A DNA stretch of 64,000 bases from assembly GCA_963662175.1 (NCBI GenBank), contig OY759215.1, forward strand, positions 18,527,079 to 18,591,078. The letters run 5' to 3'. The notes under the pieces were generated by a model. That model was not told the DNA's origin and did not search any database. It was given only the letters and a program-made list of their open reading frames with translations. Origin of the DNA: Aradus depressus. Lineage: Eukaryota > Arthropoda > Insecta > Hemiptera > Aradidae. Each line of letters opens with the position of its first letter. Positions within the stretch are counted from its first letter, which is position 1. The position numbers and the translations under genes are program-made. Below, in pieces: positions 12,028 to 23,505 of the stretch.

Positions 12028-13649
12028 ATGCGTAGAACTGTTCGATTCTTAGGTGTGTTTTTGGATTCGAAGTTAAATTGGAATATCCATCTCTCTACGG
12101 TGTCTGTGAAGTGTGAAAAGTACCTAAACATCTTAAGAGCAGTCTGCTTCACCAGATGGGGAGCCGATCCTAATGTCTGCCTCAATTTCTACAGAGCCAC
12201 TATTAGAGCTGTTATCGATTTTGGATCTTTATTTTACGGTAACGCCTGTAAGAGCAGACTTCACTGACTGGATGTCATACAGAACAAGTCTCTGAGGCTA
12301 TGTCTTGGCCTACTTAACAGCAGCCCAGTTAACAATATATTGGTTGAGGCTGGAGAGCCCCCGTTGCAGCTAAGAAGAGAAATGTTAGCCTCCAAGTTCG
12401 CTGTAAAGATGATGTTCATGGAAAATGATCTTTATCGAAAGATGGCTCATCTCTCAATGGAGGTGCTCACACACCCCTATTGGAAGACTAAACCTACCCC
12501 CTTACTGGTTGAAGGGTTCACAAGAAGTGCTATGTTCCAAGGTAGTGTTTATTCTAGCACGATCCTTCCTGTATTTCAGTCCAGTTTCGAATCTGTCATT
12601 TTGAAACCATCAATTGTCTCTCTTCCTTATTTTGATTTGATCCATGAGAATCAACGCAACTCTTACTTTGATGAGTTTCTGCGAACCAAGTTTCCTCTTT
12701 TCTTTACCATATTTACAGACGGATCAAAGATGGACAGCGGAGTTGGGGCGGCTGTCTTTCATCCTTTCTCCAATGTAGATATATCAATCAGGCTTGCAGA
12801 TTCTGCTTCAGTCTACACAGCTGAGCTAACTGCCTTGGCGGATGCCCTTCAATATTTACAATCAGTAAGTTATTCTAGGGTTTTGATTCTTACTGATAGC
12901 TTGAGCGCCATTCAGATGCTTGGAAATGTAAGTCTCAGTTCCCGTTTGAACAATATAGTTATCTCAATCTTGGAGAGTCTGGTTCGACTTAGATCGATAG
13001 GTAAAGTCATTAAATTTGCCTGGATCAGAGGTCACTCTGGAATAAAAAACAACGAAATTGTTGACCTTCTTGCCAAGGGTGCTATACGGTCTTATGATCA
13101 GGGTCGTTTCGTTCCTTACAACGATGTACACTGTCATTTTAAGAAAAAATTGCGATTTGATTGGCAGAAAAATTATGAAAGTAGTAAGGTTGGCCTGTTT
13201 TATAGATGTCACAATCCTGGAGTTAGCCATGTTCCCTGGTATAGAAACGTTTCTGCCCCCAGAAATTGGATACGAGTTATGTGCAGACTGAGGACGAACC
13301 ATGCGGTGTCAGGGGCTTACCTACATAAGATCGGTAGACGGTTTGATGATGTGTGTGAGTTGTGTGAGCAGAGAGATGATCCGCAACACATCATGTCCTG
13401 TATGAAGTACGCAGCTGAAAGATGGCACTGTATGAGAACTATAAGCTCTCTTCTGGGGAAGCCCTCTCCCACTTATTTAGATATCCTGACAAATCCCTCG
13501 GTCACATTTGAAGCTGTTGGAACCTATATTAGCTGTATTGGAATTAGTGTTTGAGTAATATTGAATAAAGCCTAATACTACTATTATAGAACGATGGCTA
13601 ATGGCGTCAAGCTAAAGCCTTTAATACAAAAAAAAAAAAAAAAAAAAAT
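12028..13649 (+). mobile_element. 5'-truncated LINE with RNase H, I-like, with poly(A) tail
   Basis: Open reading from the RT thumb region (FLGVFLDSKLNWNIHL at 12048) through RNase H to a stop at 13552, then a short 3' region with AATAAAG and a (A)22 tail at about 13628-13649. The 5' part is missing as expected for target-primed insertion. No clear target duplication. Confidence 0.88.
12340..13554 (+). CDS. LINE ORF2 C-terminal part: thumb, RNase H, zinc knuckle (404 aa open)
   Basis: The frame is continuous with upstream coding from 12028 apart from one TGA at 12265. RNase H residues are all present: D127 (FTDGS), E162 (TAELTAL), D186 (LTDSLSAI), H232 and D242 (RGHSGIKNNEIVD). A CCHC-type knuckle follows (C339, C342, H350, C354). 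RNase H plus the C-terminal knuckle points to the I/ingi or R1 group rather than Jockey proper. ATG 12340 is merely the first Met after the stop, not a native start. Long intactness suggests fairly recent insertion. Confidence 0.88.
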   Translation: MVEAGEPPLQLRREMLASKFAVKMMFMENDLYRKMAHLSMEVLTHPYWKTKPTPLLVEGFTRSAMFQGSVYSSTILPVFQSSFESVILKPSIVSLPYFDLIHENQRNSYFDEFLRTKFPLFFTIFTDGSKMDSGVGAAVFHPFSNVDISIRLADSASVYTAELTALADALQYLQSVSYSRVLILTDSLSAIQMLGNVSLSSRLNNIVISILESLVRLRSIGKVIKFAWIRGHSGIKNNEIVDLLAKGAIRSYDQGRFVPYNDVHCHFKKKLRFDWQKNYESSKVGLFYRCHNPGVSHVPWYRNVSAPRNWIRVMCRLRTNHAVSGAYLHKIGRRFDDVCELCEQRDDPQHIMSCMKYAAERWHCMRTISSLLGKPSPTYLDILTNPSVTFEAVGTYISCIGISV

Positions 13650-13654
13650 TATAT

Positions 13655-13855
13655 GTGTATTCAGAATCCTCTAAGGACGACATCTACTGATTTTCAACCA
13701 AATCGGCCAAAGGTAAGGGGGGATGAGGGAGGAGGTTTAACATGAAAACTTTAATAATTGTCGTTGTAATGAATATATCGACACAAAATTTGTATATGAT
13801 TCAGAAGCCCCTATGAAGTCAACTATTGATTTTTAGTTCAAACTAATTCTGATGA
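13655..13855 (+). repeat. Repeat family C, fragment
   Basis: Carries the family C blocks CTCTAAGGACGACATCTACTG, CCAAATCGGCCAAAGG and GAATATATCGACACAAAATTT. It directly follows the LINE poly(A), so the LINE may have inserted into it. Confidence 0.75.
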
Positions 13856-13859
13856 CTTT

Positions 13860-15580
13860 TTTTTTTTTTTCATTCAATGGCTTTGTTTATTGCGTCGTTC
13901 AGGAAGAATTTGCAATTCCATGTTCATGGTTACACTGTTTACATTAATATCTATCTCATTCCACTCGCTAGCAGACCCACAGTTCGTCATCCGAACTAGA
14001 CTGACGTGGACTATACGTGTACCAACATTAAATATTACACATTCTGATGTAGTGCGCGGTTGATAGTTGGCCACGCAGAATATAATATTGCTGCTACTAC
14101 TACCATCTGTTGACAGTTCTCTCAACTAACAGTTGGCATCTACCGAAACGAATTCTACCCTTCTACTGAACTAAAATGGTTATTTTTGGACAGATCACGT
14201 CATAGTTTTGTTAATTTCAAACACATGATCCTGATGAATGAATGAATGAAACAACATCATTATTCTGATTGTGTGAATTTCGTCATTTTCAAAACTGAAA
14301 ATTTTCGTGATGACCATTTTTCTGTTCCATGACTCAATTTTCAATGGAAAATATGTGAATGGACGGTGAGACACGTGTCTTCTTATTTTTGACCTAGAAT
14401 ATGCAAAAAACGTTTCATCAAAATCCGTGACCCCGACATCTCATCCTCTCCTTGTTAGATATATTCCATATAAACATTTAGTTTACATTCTTCGGGGCGC
14501 TATAACATTTGATCTACTGATCCTATCTAATATCTGAAGCCTTATTAGCTTATGGAAATTTTATAAGGAACAATTTTGATAAGAGTCAATTTTTCGATAG
14601 GACTAACCATTTTCGGGTAAATCAAGAAAACGTTTCAAAATATGTGTTTCAAAACTTGTTTAAATATCTAAATGGTTTTCGGCATGCATCTCGAAAACCT
14701 GACGAAATGTGAAAATTGTATTCCATGTAAATTATATACTTTTGTATTCTCTACAATTATTAATTGAAAAGAATTTTGATTAGGTCATAAACATAAGTGG
14801 TATCTTGTAAAGTGTACTTAGGCCCCGGAGGAAAGTGGGCTCAATTTTCGTCCGATTTCAGCCAAAATCTAATCAGACCTAAGTTAGCACATGTGACCTC
14901 TTTTCATTCCAAATTTCAAGTTCATAGCTACAATAGTAGAGAGCTCACAGCATTTCAATCACATACACACAGACGTCATTGCGAAAATTGTCAAAACGTA
15001 TTCAGGGCACCTTGAAACCTGAAAATCCGTTGAAACCTCGATCTCGGATTTTCGCACGATTACAAAACTTTCTTATAGGTAGGTATAAAAAAGTAAAAAA
15101 CTACTTTTAGCAATTAAACATAAAAATTGCGGGTCTAATTTGAAATAACGAAATGGAATACGAATTCGATATTTCTACATCAAAAAGAAATTCTGATAAG
15201 AGATTCAAATTCTTCGTGAAAATTATGTGATATTAATTAACAGCGTTTATGGTAACTATTTTCTATCTGTGACGACAACGAAGGACCGTTGCTGGTCCAT
15301 TAAACTTTAGTCACTCTGAATAGTTTCTTTTAATTACAGGTCTTTGACATAAATTTACCTTTATTGGCGTGAATTCCTGCAGACATCGACACTTCAGGAC
15401 CTGAATCTGCAAGAAAACATCCTTTAGGTTAGTTAGCTCAAATTATACTTCAACAATGAGATACGCTGCGTAGTGTACATCTTCAGTTTCACTGTGAACT
15501 TAACCTGAAACTTTCGTTGCTATAAGGATTGTGGCTATGGATTCCCGGCCGAGCTACTATGCCAACGTCAAGGAGGTGAA
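13860..15580. other. Non-coding stretch, unassigned
   Basis: No supported gene. A block at 14810-14990 (CCGATTTCAGCCAAAATCTA, CATTCCAAATTTCAAGTTCA) resembles repeat family C in style but is distinct. A short GAAT(GAAT) run lies at 14236. Confidence 0.4.
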
Positions 15581-15591
15581 AACATTTTGAG

Positions 15592-15690
15592 CACGCCGTC
15601 CTTCGGATGGCCTCGAGCCTGTACGACTAAAGAGCGCTCTGGTGGTAGGCGATATGACTTTGTAGTTAAAATCCGGGCAGTATTTCTTTC
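15592..15690 (+). mobile_element. SINE family 1, degenerate fragment
   Basis: Pieces GAGCACGCCGTCCTTCGGATG, GAGCGCTCTGGTGGTAGGCG and TAGTTAAAATCCGGGCA in family order, with large internal deletions. Confidence 0.7.
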
Positions 15691-15769
15691 TAGGTGTCAG
15701 TTAAAAACTGAGCATAGTGAACGGATCCATAAAACGTTTTGCTCCAGGCAGCGTGACTATACAATCATT

Positions 15770-16276
15770 CTATCGGCAGTTCTCGTATTCACAGACACTC
15801 ATAGGCTCGGGGCAGCAACAACACCAGACAGCCCCGCGTGCCTTGGTGAGATGTAGACGGCGGAGCATGTCCTCCTAAATGCCCCAGATTTGAGGAGGGA
15901 AGGGAAAATCTGGAGTGCAGCATGGGCGCCCCGCTCACTGATACCAGTTACGTGGACGCTATGCTGCGCTCGCAGGATTCGTGGGATGAGGGCTGCGAAT
16001 TTGCAGCACTCATCATGGGTGGGTTAGCCTTCCAAGAGAGGGCTGACAAGGAACATCGGTAGCGGCTATAAGAACAGAAGAAGGGGCGTACCAGCCACCC
16101 TTCCTCCCTTCCGCGAAGTAATGACAGGCCGTCTGTTCCGCGGAAGGGAATCAGGATCGTCGAAGGAGGGGGTTTTACTGGGTATGTGGCCACTGCTCAA
16201 GTCCCATACTATCCAAGGCTATCTTCCCTGGATGTGCGTAGATGACATTCCCCCTTCTGCCAAAAAAAAAAAAAAA
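15770..16276 (+). pseudogene. R1-like LINE 3' end with poly(A)
   Basis: Frames around 15850-16060 give TAEHVLLNAPDLRREGKIW, the H-C part of a terminal zinc knuckle (TxEHVLxxCPxxxxER), with the cysteine lost and a preceding stop. A GC-rich 3' region follows and ends in (A)15 at about 16261-16275. Too decayed to code. Confidence 0.65.
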
Positions 16277-16308
16277 CGACCCTCAGAGGCAGCATTATTA
16301 CTTCCCCA

Positions 16309-16580
16309 GCTATACCAAGTATAGGGGATTTATTCAATCCGTCAGAAATTTGTTGTTAAGTTTTCAATGGAATTTCATGTTTCTTCGTGATTCCAAAAAT
16401 ATAAAAAATATTTTGTCTGTTTATGTGCGTCTGTTAATACGATACCTCTCGAGAGAATATACAGAAACGAAATTTGGTATGTGTAACCAGAACCCTCTAA
16501 GGACGACACCTATTGATTTTGAGTCAAATCGGTCAAAGGGAAGGGGTGATAAGGGGGGAGCTTAACACAAAAACTATAAT
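16309..16580 (+). repeat. Repeat family C
   Basis: Begins CCAGCTATACCAAGTATAGG and contains TTTCAATGGAATTTCATGTT, AGGACGACACCTATTGATTT and AATCGGTCAAAGGGAAGGGG. Confidence 0.85.
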
Positions 16581-16582
16581 AA

Positions 16583-17222
16583 CGAGTTCGAGAAGTAGAG
16601 TAAGGTGGTTATATGTTTGATCTGTAGGATGAGAGGTACCGTTCGAGAAGTAGAGTAAGTTGGTTATATGTTTGATCTATAGGATGAGAGGTACAGTTCA
16701 AGAAGTAGAGTAGGTTGGTTATATGTTTGATCTGTAGGATGAGAGGTACAGTTCGAGAAGTAGAGTAAGTTGGTTATATGTTTGATCTATAGGATGAGAG
16801 GTACGTTCGAGAAGTAGAGTAAGTTGGTTATATGTTTGATCTATAGGATGAGAGGACAGTTCGAGAAGTAGAGTAAGTTGGTTATATGTTTGATCTGTAG
16901 GATGAGAGGTACTGTTCGAGAAGTAGAATATGTTGGTTATATGTTTGATCTGTAGGATGAGAGGTACAGTTCGAGAAATAGAGTAAGTTGGTTATATGTT
17001 TGATCTGTAGGATGAGAGGTACAGTTCGAGAAGTAGAGTAAGTTGGTTATATGTTTGATCTGTAGGATGAGAGGTACCGTTCGAGAAGTAGAGTAAGTTG
17101 GTTATATGTTTGATCTGTAGGATGAGAGGTACTGTTCGAGAAGTAGAGTAAGTTAGTTATATGTTTGATCTGTAGGATGAGAGGTACTGTTCGAGAAGTA
17201 GAGTAAGTTGGTTATATGTTTC
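16583..17222 (+). repeat. Minisatellite, about 54-57-bp unit, 12 copies
   Basis: Unit GTTCGAGAAGTAGAGTAAGT then TGGTTATATGTTTGATCTGT then AGGATGAGAGGTAC. Variants are few (TCTGT/TCTAT; GTACA, GTACC, GTAC, GACA), so the array is young or homogenised. Confidence 0.95.
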
Positions 17223-17239
17223 GTGGACGGTGGGACAGT

Positions 17240-18580
17240 GCCTTCTGCCATCTAACTCGTTCGGAAGTGTTAACAACTTACGTTTTATATAGGTACGTAG
17301 ATTATATTCATAGTTTACCTTGTTCTTCGACTAGTAGTAGTTTTGGTCGAAAACGTACTGTAACAAACAAGAGAAGAGGATGAACAGAGGGAGTAGTCTA
17401 CTCCAAGTAAATATCGGAAAAAAATTCAACATAACTGACATTTTGCACTGATGGGAACCAGTTGGGTTATCATAACTCAACAACAACCCGAGTTAAACTA
17501 ACGCCCCCATCTTGTGTAAATAGAGGCAACAATTTTGTAGATTTCTACAATATTAAAGTTTTTTTTTTTAGTTATGCAACTAACAAATACGTAATTCTAG
17601 TTTGTTAGTAGGAGACAAAAAGAATAAAGTTACAATTTAAACTTTACTTTGAACTATTTCTTAGAGCAACTTATTATTCATTCTTCGGATCGCTATAACT
17701 CGGTGGGGATATCTTAAATCTGAGATCATTTTGAAGACAACTTCTAAGTTGAGGAACGCGGACATATTGTGGAACCTGCAATAACAAACTTATTTTTGAA
17801 ATATTGTCTATTCCATCAAAGATCTTTGGTGGAATAGACAATATTTCAAAAATAAATTTGTTTCATTCATTTTGAAGAGATGTAACAAAAATGCTTATAC
17901 TTTTATTTACCTTAACTTTTCATATCACCACATATTTATTTCAAATAGCAAAATTTATTGGATAGGTATATGTAAAATTCATATTAAACGAAATTATTTA
18001 GGTGAGTAATTAATTAACCTAATAACGTCATGTATCCATTTAATAAAATGAATCCAAAGATACGTGGATTTGCAAAGACAACAAATATGAAAAATTGATG
18101 AAGTATGGAATTCAAATCCACCATTAAATAATTAACAGATGACTGATATTCTTACTAAGTTGTTTATTGAATAATAGAAAATATTGGGTTTAAAAAAAAT
18201 ATATAAATATATAATCTGGACACCGTCCAAATCGAATTGACCAAAATAATGAAACAAAAAAACCTTAATCTATCATAGCCTCTATCTTAAACTATTTAAA
18301 CTGTTCCTTCATAAATCAGTAAATATAATCAAGCTTATAATAATGCTACTGCCTATGAAATTTTTAAAAATCTGATCAAATGTTAAAGAGCTAACAGTAA
18401 TTTTACGATTCGATGCACTGAGCGTAACGGATGCTACAAGTGAACTTTGATGGAAATCCGAACAACGGTTCTAGCACACGTTTTACATTTGGGCCTATTG
18501 AAAAATGATTAATTTGTGTTCTGGTGACCAGAAAACGGGTAACTCTGAAAGCTGGATCTCATATTGCAGGACTACAGTAC
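17240..18580. other. Non-coding stretch
   Basis: Apart from the hairpin at 17775 nothing recognisable. A family C-like clause (CTTCGGATCGCTATAACT) occurs at 17683. No gene. Confidence 0.4.
17775..17866. mobile_element. Near-perfect hairpin, short foldback element
   Basis: Arms of about 42 bp meet at AAAGATCTTT (about 17817-17826): AAATATTGTCTATTCCA on one side and TGGAATAGACAATATTT on the other. The arm ends match the termini of the foldback elements at 30.7 and 47.0 kb. Confidence 0.8.
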
Positions 18581-18597
18581 TTCCTAAGGTCAGTGGT

Positions 18598-18602
<5 letters not shown>

Positions 18603-18631
<29 letters not shown>

Positions 18632-18944
18632 ACTCATGCCCGGGCTTTAACAACGATGTCATATCGCCTGCTACCAGAGCGCTCTTTCGTCACTCTGGTG
18701 GGCCTGAGCCCGATTCTACTGTGGGAGTCCTAAATTTTTATTCATCTAGGGTAGGGGTCTTTAACGAGTACCTGACATCGTACAGGCTCGGGACCATCGC
18801 TTAACGTCCCATCCGAAGGACGGCGTGCTTAAGTTTATTTTATCTCCCAGATAAAATAAACTAAGGGCCTCGGTCGGGCTACGAACCCACGACCTTGAGC
18901 TCAGAAGTCAAGCACGCATACCACTGAGCTACCGGCGCCCTCTA
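18603..18944 (-). mobile_element. SINE family 1, full length, nested in hAT
   Basis: Minus orientation: (T)28 = poly(A) tail at the left, tRNA-like head at the right with A box (TAGCTCAGTGGTA) and B box. Target duplication AGTGGTGGATT at 18592-18602 and 18945-18955. This is the clearest insertion of the family and defines its ends. Confidence 0.95.
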
Positions 18945-20880
18945 AGTGGTGGATTGTAACATAAACAGACCGTCACCATGGCAACAGATGAACACACAAC
19001 ATATTTACCTACATTAAAAATTTAATTTACCATCAAGAAGGAAATCAAAATACCCCAGAAAGAGATTTGAAGTAACATTAAAAGGAAGATAAAACTTACA
19101 TAAAGAGTAAAAAACAACAAGGAACAAATTTAGAAAAGGAATCCATCAAAAAACAACGTTATAACCTCAAAGGCTTAGCTTGTGATAACGCTTCAAAACA
19201 AAAAATCAACTTAAAACTGAAGAAAGAAAATAAGAAAACACATCCAAATTAAAGGAAATTTATTATGCTAAAACATGAAAACAACAGAAATAATAAAAGT
19301 ATTAGTTAAATTGAAAATTTTACAACATAAATGGGGAAGGTGCGAGTCAACAGGGATGAACATGTTTACAATTAATTGCTTAACTTAACAAGAACAGAAC
19401 GAAACCAAAATTTTAGAAAACTTTAAAAGGACATCCAAGAAGAAAATGAGACTGTGAAAAAAGGACAGAATGAAGAAGGAACAAAGAAATCAATGAGACA
19501 AGAAAATTTTAATAGAGGCCAACAACAGAAAAACTACCAGAAAAAATCTTATGAATTTTTTCAGAAAAGGATCAAAATAAATTTAAAGAAGATTGATAAA
19601 GGCAAACACGAAGAAAAGGCAGTTTTAAGAAAAATTATTAATTATGAAAAGAATAGCCGTTTTTGACTTAGTTCAAGTTCTTCCCGCTTGGCTTGTTATA
19701 GTTCCAAATGTATACATTATGAAATATACAAATAAAGTTTAAGTTCTTTTTTCGAAAAATAGGAGTTAAAATGAAAAAGCAACGTCATAAAAAATTAAAA
19801 TAATATATAAAAAGACGAAATGAAAAGAAAAGAAACAAGAAAACGTCGAAAAAATGTCAATATTTGTAAAAAAAAACAATTGCCGGAAGACAAAACACAT
19901 CCGAATTGGGATCTCCCAGGAGCCTTTGGAGGAAAAAGTCAGTCGATTGCTAGCAAGCGAATATTTCATACTGGTGTCATAAGTGTCTTTCTTTTCAAAG
20001 TTAAAAATATGTGAAAGTTACTAAACAGTGGATTCATAAAGTAAAGTTACAGTGAGAAGGGTTGGATTAATGGAGTTGTTTTTTTTTTATTTTCTTTCTA
20101 TTAATACAAAAGTAATTGTTAGTTTAGTAAGGTCCATTTCAATGTGACGTCACAAACTGAGTAAAAATCCTATTATTTTCAATAAATTCCCAAGTTCAAT
20201 AAATTAATTTCAATTTTGTAAATATGTTTTAATTTCTTTTTTTGATTCCCCACTTCTCTCAACAAATTTCAAGTTCTCGAAACTTACAGGCTGTGCGGAT
20301 CGACATTTTTGGATAGCAACGACTCGGGACACATAGTAAGTAAATATTTCATGTTAGGTTTAAAACGGGAGAGATGTTTTTTTTCGGTACAAAGTAGAGT
20401 AGAATCCATTTTCTCATAGAGTTATTTATATATATTTGTTAGAGCTTCACTCAAAGTGTAATTAATAAATGATCTCTCTATATCATTAATGATTTATTTA
20501 ATTAAATTTTTTTTTTTGTAAATTCTGTTAATCAATTTTGTTCAATACACATCTTGAGGTAAATTCATTTAGATTATTTTTTTTATTATTATTAATTTCA
20601 AATAACTTCAAGTATAATATTATTTCATTTTAATTGCAACATTACAATTTTTTTTAAAATAAGAATCATCAATTAATCAATTTTATTACAGGATCCACCA
20701 GGTCAGCCATTAAATATTGGCTGACCGCCCCCCCCCCCCCCCCCCTGAGCCATAGTCCCACGGGCCCCTCTCACCAAATGATACTTCAAACGTTTTAAAC
20801 TCAATCGCTGAGTATTTTTTACACTGTATTTCAAGGAACTTTTTATTGAACTATAAAGTTCTGGTTACGAATTAGAAGAA

Positions 20881-21415
20881 ATGACAAAAGGATTTCAAGA
20901 GATAAATTCAGTTTTTGAATTTCTCAAGCCTCAAACGTTGAAAAACATGGAAGAAGAAGAAATAGAAAAGACGGTTCGCGATTTGATTCAAATGTATCCT
21001 GGAGTTTTTTGCGTCTGATCTCAAGAATGAGTTGATTAGTTTCTCACGTTTGTACTTTCTTCAAAAGCAAGATTTTACTCGAGATGGTCCTTTACAGTAT
21101 TTGGAATTCATCATTCAAAAAAATCTGACCGACAGTTTCGCAGAATGCTGCAGCCTGTTTCATTTTTTTTTTTAAACAATTCCAGTTAGCTAATCAAGCG
21201 CCGAACGAGGAATGAGTTCATTAAAGAAAATCAAATATTTTCGACGTGTTGCAATGACTGGAGAAACACTAGATGATTACAGTAGGTATTCTCTACATAG
21301 AAGGAAATGTTGCCAACCAAATTGACTTGAATACCACAATTGAATTATTTGCTGAGCGAAAAGCAAGAAAGATTAAACATTTCTTAAATATTCTCATTGC
21401 TATTTTGTAGACAAA
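20881..21415 (+). pseudogene. hAT transposase (zinc finger MYM1-like), C-terminal part, frameshifted
   Basis: From ATG 20881: MTKGFQEINSVFEFLKPQTL, then after a +1 break near 21005 SDLKNELISFSRLYFLQKQD, and after a T-run SSLKKIKNIFRRVAMTGETL and LFAERKARKIKHF. The order matches ZMYM1/hAT transposase ends (E..FS.LK.IKN..R..M....L). At least two frameshifts. Confidence 0.72.
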
Positions 21416-21589
21416 CAAAATGTTAGCTTTGTTTTTCAAATCAATGAAATAAATGTATTTTACAATCAAACATATATATCAAAGACTGTGATAAAACAAA
21501 TTCTTTAATGTCCTTTGGAGTAAGTACGGGGACCCGGAGAGCTTTTGCTGGGCCTTTTTCCTTAAATCCGCCACTGACTAAGGTAAAAA

Positions 21590-23120
21590 ATAGTAAAAAT
21601 GCCTCTGATTTTATATGCTGGGGTCATATTTTTGCTTGTCAGCAAGATACCAACATAGGAACCTACAAAGAAGATACGTATATATTTTTATATTCCTTAC
21701 TGATGTTTTCATGTGAAATGGCTTTACCCTCAGTTCCGGGATCTCCAGTTTTGTCTCCCGCTGATTGACTCAATTCAATCTAAAAATAATAATAAGAATA
21801 TTATTTATTTTTATTTTATTGATTTATTTTTTATTTTGCTTTCTCGTTTTCCCAAAGAAAAAAAGGAGTTTGGTACCAGATGGACAGAAGAATTACTTAC
21901 GACACAGAGTAATGCAACTAGCGAGGCTAAGTGGAACTAATCGCTGCCTAACGGAGACAGGTGGTACTAACTGATCTCTGCCCGGTGATTGGTTCGCTAT
22001 TCGTACAACGGAAAAATATATAACTAGGGCCTTTCTCCCCTTCATCTGATGTCACCGCACGTGGAGTTGGCTCATCAGGGTTTCAGGGAGGAAGAAAGCG
22101 AGACATCTTTCGGTTAGTCTGGATATGGTTCTGTATTAGACATCTGATAGGCTACCCTTGTGGGCCAGGGTCCCCTATTTATACCTGACACTCTTTTTTA
22201 CGCTCTCTATATATATAATATAGATACATATATATATAACAAAAACGCTCTATATATATAATATATATATACAACAAAAAAAAAATATATTATATATATT
22301 TTTTTTGTTTCGTTTTGTACACTTGTCCACGATAAAAATAGGTAGTTCAGAGGTTGTATGAGACGAGCGGGAGTTGAAGGAGTAAGCGGCAAAATCGCAG
22401 CTCACCCCACCTCACTTTTTAACGGTCCGAGGGCCATGATTCACAAGCCTGATGCAAGAATCCAAACAATATGAGGACAGTCACTGACTTTTATTTATTT
22501 TTTTAATAATAGGCATAGTAAGAAAACCCAAGTATAAAAATATTTGACTGATGAAGTATTCGAATACTTTGATTACTTGAATAGTTTTACTCAACTTTTT
22601 GAGTATGTTAAAAATGTTTGAACTCAAGTATTAGTTTTTACGCGTAATTTTTTTTACTAATTACTCAAAACAACAATACTTAATCAAGTATGTACTGTCC
22701 AACTCCGTTTCGAAAACCCTAGAAAGGTACTTGTGTTTGAACACAAATCAGTATTATCTTCTTTTTTTTAAATCTTTTTAAGGCATTTCGACTACGAGGG
22801 TCATGGATGCAGGTCTGTGGGGATCCTAGAGGACTAATTTGGATAGGCGCAGGTTTATAATAATGAAGGTCGAGAATTATGTATGCGGAATGAAAAGACT
22901 ACGTGATGAAGATAATTTTGTCTTAAAATGTGCAGAAAATTAAATAGTTGGGTAATTTGGGAGTTGTCACCAAATAGAATTTCGGAAATAACCAACGCAA
23001 GTTGACAGTTCCACCCAGCAAAATTGACACAGAGGGGGGGGGGGCTCCCGAGCCATCAGATGTTCATGGGTCAGCCTGCTCTGCCTCAAACATAACCGAG
23101 ACAAAATAAAGTATAATCTT
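21590..23120. other. Non-coding stretch with low-complexity DNA
   Basis: AT microsatellites (22200-22320) and a G-run at 23035. A GC-richer block at 21870-22190 carries a minus-strand TATAAATA at 22171-22178 and a plus-strand ATATATAACTAGGG at 22014, perhaps an old LTR, but no partner was found. Confidence 0.3.
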
Positions 23121-23400
23121 TAGATAGGGTCTTCCTAAGCCCAGTAGAGGTTGTTAACTGGGGTTACTTGGAAAAAATATGGGTAACGAATTTTTGTTTT
23201 TATATATTATATTTTATTTTGTATATATATTTTTTTTTTGGGGGGGGGGGGGGTACATATTTAACTTGTTGATGAGTTGTAGCGAGCTTCAGAATGTGTG
23301 AGGTTCTTGGAGTCGTGGAGCGGGACATATTTCTTCTCTCTATTTCTTGCTCAGCTCATAATGAACAGTTATTAGTTGTCAATGATTATGGTATACTTAC

Positions 23401-23457
23401 ATAGGCAAGGAGACAGAGACAGAGGCCGAGTTTGGCGATGAGAGAGAAGAGAGCCAT
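23401..23457 (-). CDS. First coding exon of a putative secreted protein, copy 2
   Basis: ATG plus 18 codons reading MALFSLIAKLGLCLCLLAY, then donor gtaagt. It differs from copy 1 at 3 of 57 nucleotides. The promoter and the start of intron 1 are also conserved. As with copy 1, no second exon is recognised downstream (towards lower coordinates). Confidence 0.6.
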
Positions 23458-23466
23458 GGTGGGGTG

Positions 23467-23505
23467 AGTGAGACTGGGGTGAGGCTGGTCTCTGTATTAT
23501 AGCCG
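23467..23505 (-). promoter_or_regulatory. Core promoter of first-exon copy 2 (TATA plus initiator)
   Basis: The same TATAATA box and initiator-like CCAGTC/TCACTC arrangement as copy 1, in a GC-rich proximal region otherwise unlike the AT-rich surroundings. Confidence 0.5.

Larger units (their letters stand above)
18591..21576 (+). mobile_element. hAT element (ZMYM1 type), about 3 kb, with nested SINE
   Basis: Termini CAGTGGTGGATTT and the inverse of AAATCCGCCACTG. The 8-bp flanks are cctaaggt (18583-18590) and actaaggt (21577-21584), a decayed target duplication. Transposase remains lie near the right end. A family 1 SINE inserted 11 bp inside the left end and duplicated AGTGGTGGATT. Confidence 0.82.

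Noticed and set aside
18505..18804. ORFs with runs of phenylalanine or lysine (18505, 32475, 32868, 59490)
   Set aside because: They read through retroposon poly(A)/poly(T) tails.
22171..22178. TATAAATA on the minus strand as a gene promoter
   Set aside because: No initiator, ORF or splice donor follows; in DNA this AT-rich such a match is expected by chance.
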